Shown here in pieces: positions 36,689 to 41,449 of a stretch of 41,449 bases of DNA. A program made the position numbers and the translations under genes. Within the stretch, counting starts at the first letter, position 1, and every line of letters starts with the position of its first letter. The notes under the pieces were generated by a model that saw only the letters and a list, made by a program, of their open reading frames with translations, was not told the DNA's origin and made no database searches. Source of the stretch: Achromobacter sp. UMC71 (GTDB lineage Bacteria; Pseudomonadota; Gammaproteobacteria; Burkholderiales; Burkholderiaceae_B); contig NZ_LZZT01000016.1 of assembly GCF_014170305.1 (NCBI RefSeq), positions 1-41,449 on the forward strand, in the 5' to 3' direction.

Positions 36689-36717
36689 GGAACCTCGGAA
36701 CCTTCCATGTTACCCAC
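36689..36717 (+). promoter_or_regulatory. Tandem GGAACC elements upstream of the chaperone-like gene
   Basis: GGAACC occurs at 36689-36694 and again at 36697-36702, with CCAC at 36714-36717, about 72-100 bases before the start codon. GGAACC...CCAC is the type III HrpL sigma-box pattern, but the spacings here (19 or 11 bases) do not fit its usual 15-16. It could be another ECF-type -35. The rest of the 186-base ridA gap shows nothing that I can name. Confidence 0.25.
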
Positions 36718-36788
36718 ACTTCGGCACGGGTAAACGCATTGCAGCCCGTCCAGGCATTGCTCATCGGCACCTATCTGAGGAAATCATC

Positions 36789-37274
36789 ATGGCCCAGGAC
36801 TATCGCGTCACCATCAAGGATTGGATTCGTCAGGCAACCAGCGCGGAAGACGCCTCCGAGTTTGAACAGACCGGCCTCGCCGTACTCAGCGTCACCCCGT
36901 TCGCCGAGGCCATCATCCTGGCCCATCCACCGGAAAACAGTGAGGTTTTTGTTCTGGCCGTCCAGATCGACGCACTGGATGCCAACGCGCACCCGACGCT
37001 GCTGCGCAATGTGCTGCAACTCAATTGCGAACCCGACCTGCTGCCTGGCGCCTTCGCCCTGGAACCGCAGGAACAGATCGTGCTGTACCGCTGGACGGTG
37101 GATCTGCCTGGCATGGACGACACCACCTTCCAGAACGTGCTGGGCAATTTCGCTGTGATGGCGGACAGGGCGCTGGAGGCCTATCGCAATGCCCTGCCCA
37201 TCGAGGCGGATCCTGCCGTCGCCGTCGCCGTCGCAGAGCCGGCCGGCCTGCCCCACGGCGCCATGCGCGCCTGA
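36789..37274 (+). CDS. CesT-like type III secretion chaperone candidate
   Basis: The 161-residue acidic protein resembles the CesT/Tir-chaperone family (PF05932 type) in size, charge and pattern. The middle block LLRNVLQLNCEPDLLPGAFA is followed by a strand pair ALEPQEQIVLYRWTVDLPGM, and a C-terminal helix TFQNVLGNFAVMADRALEAY. Class I chaperones of this kind bind one effector encoded next to them and keep it secretable. GAGGAA stands before the ATG (MAQDYRVTIKDW). The last 25 residues are Ala/Val/Pro-rich and unfamiliar. The gene directly downstream, 17 bases away, encodes an unrecognised protein that would be its cargo. No secretion apparatus genes lie in the window. Family assignment is by eye. 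Confidence 0.65.
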   Translation: MAQDYRVTIKDWIRQATSAEDASEFEQTGLAVLSVTPFAEAIILAHPPENSEVFVLAVQIDALDANAHPTLLRNVLQLNCEPDLLPGAFALEPQEQIVLYRWTVDLPGMDDTTFQNVLGNFAVMADRALEAYRNALPIEADPAVAVAVAEPAGLPHGAMRA

Positions 37275-37291
37275 CACCCAGGAGAGCCGCC

Positions 37292-38632
37292 ATGCAGAGC
37301 ATTACCGCCCGTATCGCCACCACCCACACGCCCAGAGTCTTCGCCAGCACGACACGCGTCCTGCGCAGCAACACGCTGCGCGACGCCGCAAAGCCATTCG
37401 TACGCAGCTTCACCTCCAGCTCCCGCACCCGCCCCCCGGCCACCCCCGTTCGCGTTCGCGCCTACTCCGGCGCGACCGCGCCGCGCCGTTCTATGTCCAC
37501 AGCCACCGGCGGCAACCGCCCCCCCACGGGGCACATGACCCAGAACGCGTCTGGCCGGGTCCGCTCCGCCAGTACCTCGGGCACGTCGAACCACCGCACG
37601 CCCCCGTCGCAAGGCCCCGGCTTTCTCGCAACGATGGGCACGGCGCTGAATGCGCTGGCGAACTTGTTCGGGCTGGGCTCGGGATCTGCCTCACCGACCG
37701 TATCCGCCGAACGCGCCAGGCAGATCACTGCCTATCTTCCCGACCAAGGTCATTTGCCCGCCGAGCGGCAACGCTCCCCCGTCGATACCTACCGCAGCTA
37801 CGAGACGTCCGCTCGACGACTCGCCAATGAGATCGGCGTGCCCGCCGCCTTGGCCAATCAGTTTCCACCCGAAACCGAATTGGCCATGACGATGTACCAG
37901 CAAGCCCCCACCGAAGGCGGCAGCGCGGATGATACCCAGGCGCCCTATCCGTTCACCGGCCGCGACTTCAATCAGGCGTTGCGCGGCGATACGCCCTTGA
38001 CCCCGGGCGCGGGCCGCAGCCGCGACACGCCGGACACGCCTAAGGAAAAGCTGATCGCGGGGCTGGAACTGCGGGTGCTGGCAGTGCCTGTTACGCCGGC
38101 GGACAAGCACGGGGTGTACGCGCGCACCTTGGCTACCAATGACCACAACGCCGAATTGCTCAGAACGCTCGACATGGAGGAGATCGGACCCGACTCCGAG
38201 GCCAAGCCCGTGCCCGTCACGGATGCCGGCGTGCTCTCGGTCACTGACAAGCTGGCAGCACTGGCCCCCTCCATGTACGTCATTTCCGTCGACGATGCCT
38301 TCGTTTTTCCCCACAGCAAGAACAACGACCTGGCACGCGCGGAAGGAGAGCACATGGCGGTCGGGCAGGTCCTGGTCAAGATCGGCGAGCATCGGGGCGT
38401 GCCGGTCGTAGCGGCCTACAGCGACATGGCCGTCCATGCCGACGCGCTGGCCGACATCGACCGCCACTTCAGCTTCGAAGGCGACGCGCTGGCAACCGCC
38501 ATCGGCACAGAGGCCCGCGGCGAACGCGTCGACAACGCCAAAGCGGAGATCACGCATCGCCACGCCGAACTGCTGGCGCGAGTCGTGCAGCAGGTGGACG
38601 ACGCGCACCGGGCCCAGCCCTCGACACTCTGA
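37292..38632 (+). CDS. Unrecognised protein, candidate type III effector
   Basis: I do not recognise this 446-residue protein. Residues 1-75 carry about twelve Arg, many Ser/Thr and a single acidic residue (Asp31), starting MQSITARIATTHTPRVFAS and including VRVRAYSG near residue 57. This looks like a mitochondrial presequence with an R-x-Y/S cleavage site. Residues 76-108 are Ser/Gly/Asn-rich and disordered. A short hydrophobic stretch lies at 110-129 (GFLATMGTALNALANLFGLG). From about 250 a folded domain is likely (GLELRVLAVPVTP, LAPSMYVISVDDAFVFPHS, GQVLVKIGEHRGVPVVAAY). There is no Sec signal. GGAG stands 8 bases before the ATG, and the chaperone-like gene is 17 bases upstream. The effector role is inferred only from this context. 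Confidence 0.6.
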   Translation: MQSITARIATTHTPRVFASTTRVLRSNTLRDAAKPFVRSFTSSSRTRPPATPVRVRAYSGATAPRRSMSTATGGNRPPTGHMTQNASGRVRSASTSGTSNHRTPPSQGPGFLATMGTALNALANLFGLGSGSASPTVSAERARQITAYLPDQGHLPAERQRSPVDTYRSYETSARRLANEIGVPAALANQFPPETELAMTMYQQAPTEGGSADDTQAPYPFTGRDFNQALRGDTPLTPGAGRSRDTPDTPKEKLIAGLELRVLAVPVTPADKHGVYARTLATNDHNAELLRTLDMEEIGPDSEAKPVPVTDAGVLSVTDKLAALAPSMYVISVDDAFVFPHSKNNDLARAEGEHMAVGQVLVKIGEHRGVPVVAAYSDMAVHADALADIDRHFSFEGDALATAIGTEARGERVDNAKAEITHRHAELLARVVQQVDDAHRAQPSTL

Positions 38633-38657
38633 CGGCCTGGCAATGGCGGCCCCGCAC

Positions 38658-39557
38658 TCACGGGGGGCCGCCGATCTCCGCCCGGCTGGCCCACAGCAGG
38701 TCGTACAGCGCCTGCGCGGCCAGCGGCAGGCTGCGCCCCTGACGCCAGACCAGATACAGCGGCCGCAGCAGCGCCTTGCCCGCCAGGGGCACGATGCGCA
38801 GGTCGCCGCCGCCGAAATGGAACAGCGTCATGGCCGGCACCACCGCCACGCCCAACCCCGCCCGGACCAGGCCGGTGACGGTGGCCAGGTGTTCGACCTC
38901 GAAGACCGGCGGCGGCGCCTCGGCGCCGAACGCGGCGTCCAGGTGCTTGCGCACGCTGCTGCCGCGCGCCAGCTGGATCACTGGATGCCGCGCCACGTCG
39001 CGCAGCCGCACCCGCGGCAGTTGCGCCAGAGGATGGTCCGCGCGGCACACCAGGAAGTAGCGGTCGGCATGCAGGAACTCGCTGTCCAGGTCGTTCATGT
39101 CCGGCCGGCGCGAGGCCACCGCGAAATCCACCTGGCCGTCGCGCACCATGTCCAGGCACGGATCCAGCAAAGCGTCGCGCAAGTCCACCAGGATGCCGGG
39201 ATGCTGTTCGCGGAACCGCGCCAGCAGGCCTGGCAGCCACCCGGCCGCCAAGGACGGCAGCGCCGCCAGCGCCACCCGGCCGCGCCGCCGGGCCGCGTGA
39301 TCGCGCAGGTCTTCCATCACCAGGTCCATGTCCGCCAGCAGGCGCCGCGCTGACGCGTCCAGCACCCTGCCCTCCGCCGTCAGCTCGACGTTGCGGGTAT
39401 TGCGGTCGAACAGGCGCAGCCCGGCGCTATCTTCCAGCTGCCGGATCAGGGCGCTGAAGGCGGGCTGCGTCAGATGGCAGCGCTGCGCGGCGCGGGTGAA
39501 GTGCTTTTCGTCGGCCAGGGCCACGAAAGCGCGCAATTGGCGGGCAGACAGATTCAT
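38658..39557 (-). CDS. LysR family transcriptional regulator
   Basis: The 299-residue LysR-type regulator has a winged helix at 1-60 (LRAFVALADEKHFTRAAQRC, LTQPAFSALIRQLE, LFDRNTRNVELTAEG) and a substrate-binding domain from about residue 92 (VALAALPSLAAGWLPGLL) to the end. The effector molecule is unknown. It is divergent from the AtuA-like gene at 39684, with a shared promoter region, so that operon is its probable target. It ends 25 bases from the stop of the candidate effector gene, on the opposite strand. Confidence 0.9.
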   Translation of the reverse strand: MNLSARQLRAFVALADEKHFTRAAQRCHLTQPAFSALIRQLEDSAGLRLFDRNTRNVELTAEGRVLDASARRLLADMDLVMEDLRDHAARRRGRVALAALPSLAAGWLPGLLARFREQHPGILVDLRDALLDPCLDMVRDGQVDFAVASRRPDMNDLDSEFLHADRYFLVCRADHPLAQLPRVRLRDVARHPVIQLARGSSVRKHLDAAFGAEAPPPVFEVEHLATVTGLVRAGLGVAVVPAMTLFHFGGGDLRIVPLAGKALLRPLYLVWRQGRSLPLAAQALYDLLWASRAEIGGPP

Positions 39558-39576
39558 GGCTTTTCTTTATGAATTG

Positions 39577-39620
39577 ATCCGATATTTCTATTTTACGGAT
39601 GATCGGACGCTCCCTATAGT
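39577..39620 (+). promoter_or_regulatory. Candidate promoter and LysR site before the AtuA-like gene
   Basis: Inverted repeats ATCCG-N14-CGGAT (39577-39600) and TCCGAT-N18-ATCGGA (39578-39607) lie between the divergent genes, as LysR operators do. TTTACG (39592-39597) and TATAGT (39615-39620), 17 bases apart, make a plausible sigma-70 pair on the plus strand, overlapped by the repeats. Confidence 0.45.
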
Positions 39621-39683
39621 GAGGCTCCGGTTTTCCCCGCGCGGTGCCATCGCGAGATGCCCCGCGCCCTGCCTGGACCATTC

Positions 39684-41042
39684 ATGTCTGCTACTCCCTT
39701 GCTCATCGGCTGCGCCTCCGGCTTTTCCGGCGACCGCAGCGACGGCGCCGCCGCCGTGGTGCGCACGCTGGCCGCCCAAGGCGGCGGCACGCTGATCTTT
39801 GAAACGCTGGCCGAGCGCACCCTGGCGCTGGCCCAGCTGGCGCGCAACGAAGACCCGCGCCGCGGCTACGAGCCGCTGCTGGACGCACTGGTGGACCCGG
39901 TACTGGCCGACTGCCTGCGCCATGGCATCAATATCGTCAGCAACTTCGGCGCCGCCAATCCGGTGGCCGCCGCGCGCCGCATCGCCGAACTGGCCGCGCG
40001 CCAGGGCTTGCCCGCCCCCCGCATCGCCGTCATCCACGGCGACGCGCTGGACTCCGCCGCTCAACGCGACCTGCTGCGCCAACGCCTGGGCACGGCGCTG
40101 GACGGCGTGGACGTGGTCAGCGCCACCGCCTACCTGGGCGCCGTCGAAATCGCCCAAGCCCTGGCCGCCGGCGCCCAGATCGTGGTGGCCGGCCGCGTCG
40201 CCGACCCCTCCTTGACTCTGGGCCCGGCGCTGGCGCACTTCGGCTGGGACCTGGCCGACTGGCCGCGCCTGGGCCGCGCCACCATGGCCGGCCACATGCT
40301 GGAATGCGGCCTGCAGGTCACCGGCGGCTACTTCTGCGTGCCGGGTTTGAAAGAGGTGCCCGACGTGCACGCGGCCGGCTTTCCCATCGCCGAAATCCAG
40401 GCCGACGGCGAATTCGTCATCGGCAAGGCGGCCGACACCGGCGGCGCGGTGGACGCGCGCACCGTCAAGGAACAACTGCTGTACGAAGTGCATGATCCCG
40501 CCCGTTATTTGACCCCCGACGTCGTGGCCGACCTGAGCCAGGCCCGCGTCGAAGACCTGGGCGGCAACCGCGTGGCGGTGCGCGGCATCACCGGCCACGC
40601 GCGGCCCGACGAACTGAAGGTCAACGTCTGCTACCACGGCGGCTGGCTGGCCGAAGCCGAGATTTCCTACGCCGGCGTCCAGGCCGAGGCCCGCGCGCGG
40701 CTGGCGGCCGACATCGTGCAAAAGCGCCTGGGATCGGCGCTGCGGCTGCGCGCCGACCTGATCGGCACCCTCAGCATCCTGGACAACGACGCGGGCGCCT
40801 TGCGTGGCGCGCAGGCCGAAGGCCGGGGCCGCGACGTGCGCCTGCGCATCGCCGGCGAACACGCCGACCGCGCGACGGCCGAACGCGTGCTGCGCGAAGT
40901 CACCGCGCTGTACACCTGCGGACCGGCGGGCGGCGGCGGCGTGCGCACCGCGCTGCGCCCGCGCCTGAACATGGTGTCCTGCACCATTGCCCGCGACGCC
41001 GTGCGCAGCGGCTGGCGCTTCCTGGAAGAGATCGAGTCATGA
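39684..41042 (+). CDS. AtuA-like acyclic terpene utilisation family protein (DUF1446)
   Basis: The 452-residue protein is of the DUF1446/AtuA family, named from the citronellol/geraniol (acyclic terpene) catabolic cluster of Pseudomonas; its biochemical role is not settled. Characteristic parts are IGCASGFSGDRSDGA at the N-terminus, LIFETLAERTLALAQ, GINIVSNFGAANP near residue 90, VVAGRVADPSLTLGP and MLECGLQVTGGYF. I start at the ATG giving MSATPLLIGCASG; an ATG nine codons upstream adds nothing conserved. No acyl-CoA carboxylase or dehydrogenase genes of the classical atu cluster are in view, so terpene breakdown is only a family label. Its stop overlaps the next start as ATGA. Confidence 0.82.
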   Translation: MSATPLLIGCASGFSGDRSDGAAAVVRTLAAQGGGTLIFETLAERTLALAQLARNEDPRRGYEPLLDALVDPVLADCLRHGINIVSNFGAANPVAAARRIAELAARQGLPAPRIAVIHGDALDSAAQRDLLRQRLGTALDGVDVVSATAYLGAVEIAQALAAGAQIVVAGRVADPSLTLGPALAHFGWDLADWPRLGRATMAGHMLECGLQVTGGYFCVPGLKEVPDVHAAGFPIAEIQADGEFVIGKAADTGGAVDARTVKEQLLYEVHDPARYLTPDVVADLSQARVEDLGGNRVAVRGITGHARPDELKVNVCYHGGWLAEAEISYAGVQAEARARLAADIVQKRLGSALRLRADLIGTLSILDNDAGALRGAQAEGRGRDVRLRIAGEHADRATAERVLREVTALYTCGPAGGGGVRTALRPRLNMVSCTIARDAVRSGWRFLEEIES

Positions 41043-41449
41043 GCACGTCTTCAGCATCCCCGGCACAGGCCGCCGCAACCCCGATCGCCGTCCCCTTGTA
41101 TCGCCTGGGACATAGCCGTTCCGGCGACAAGGGCGACATCTCCAACCTCAGCCTGATCGCCTGGGACCCCGAGTGCTACGCCGTGCTGGCCGAGCAGGTA
41201 ACCGAGGCGCGCGTGGCCGCCTGGTTCGCCTACCGCCATCCCGTTCGCGTCACCCGCTACCTGCTGCCCACCCTGCACGCCATGAACTTCGTGCTGGAAG
41301 GCGTGCTGGACGGCGGCGTCAACGACGCGCTGAATCTGGATGCCCACGGCAAGAGCCTGTCTTTCCGCTTGCTGGACATGACGGTCGAGGTCAGTCCCGC
41401 GCTGGCCCGCCGCCTGCCCGACATCCCGGGCGACCGTCCCGCCCCCGCC
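41039..41449 (+). CDS. Small AtuA-associated protein, partial (runs off window)
   Basis: This reading frame is open to the window end (137 residues seen, no stop). It starts MSTSSASPAQAAATPIAVPL and continues with RLGHSRSGDKGDISNLSLIA, the hallmark of the small domain that is fused to or encoded next to AtuA/DUF1446 proteins. HPVRVTRYLLPTLHAMNFVL follows. The ATGA overlap with the larger gene shows coupling and probably a two-subunit complex. The 3' end is missing. Confidence 0.8.
   Translation, partial: MSTSSASPAQAAATPIAVPLYRLGHSRSGDKGDISNLSLIAWDPECYAVLAEQVTEARVAAWFAYRHPVRVTRYLLPTLHAMNFVLEGVLDGGVNDALNLDAHGKSLSFRLLDMTVEVSPALARRLPDIPGDRPAPA

Noticed and set aside
36689..36717. A true HrpL box
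   Set aside because: Spacing between GGAACC and CCAC is 19 or 11 bases, not 15-16. I keep it only as a possible ECF-type element.

Overview
The window looks like chromosomal DNA of a high-G+C betaproteobacterium of the family Alcaligenaceae, most like Achromobacter or Bordetella. This rests on the proteins and gene neighbourhoods (two LivK-type binding proteins, a ugp operon, ridA-recG-oxyR-dps, and a Vi-antigen-type capsule locus that carries a pectate-lyase-like gene). It is inferred from remembered families, not from a search. I see no rRNA, tRNA, CRISPR array, transposase or phage gene.

Layout. 1-614 is an almost complete palindrome that contains an inverted copy of the livF 3' end; it may be a contig-end artefact. 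521-5458 (minus) is a branched-chain amino acid ABC importer, livJ-livH-livM-livG-livF. 5858-7242 (minus) is proC followed by a queuosine-precursor transporter gene. 7439-11805 (plus) is ugpBAEC for glycerol-3-phosphate uptake, preceded by 11-bp-spaced direct repeats that resemble a Pho box. 11884-16100 (minus) is an RstA/RstB-like two-component system followed by a lipoprotein of the serine beta-lactamase fold that has lost its catalytic serine, and a MipA/OmpV outer-membrane protein. 16312-17439 (minus) is a second, orphan LivK paralogue with its own terminator. 17722-18336 (plus) is a small serine hydrolase.

18361-31790 (minus) is the centrepiece: a Vi-type capsule locus in the order tviB-tviD-tviE-vexA-vexB-vexC-vexD-vexE-vexL, read from a 600-bp AT-rich leader. 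TviB makes the uronic acid nucleotide sugar, TviE polymerises it, TviD probably O-acetylates it, VexE probably adds the lipid anchor, VexA-D form the export channel, and VexL is a periplasmic lyase of the type described for Burkholderiales Vi loci. Three things are odd. No tviC epimerase (or tviA) is present. VexB carries about 197 extra cytosolic residues. VexC, the transporter ATPase, has lost the Walker A, signature, Walker B and switch-His motifs while its reading frame stays open.

32425-36602 (minus) is a housekeeping and oxidative-stress block: ridA, recG, oxyR, dps. 36789-38632 (plus) is a two-gene unit that looks like a type III secretion chaperone (CesT fold) followed by an unrecognised 446-residue protein. 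The N-terminus of that protein is Arg/Ser/Thr-rich and almost free of acidic residues, like a mitochondrial presequence, so it is a candidate orphan effector. 38658 to the end is a LysR regulator divergent from an AtuA-like (DUF1446) gene and its small partner, which runs off the window.
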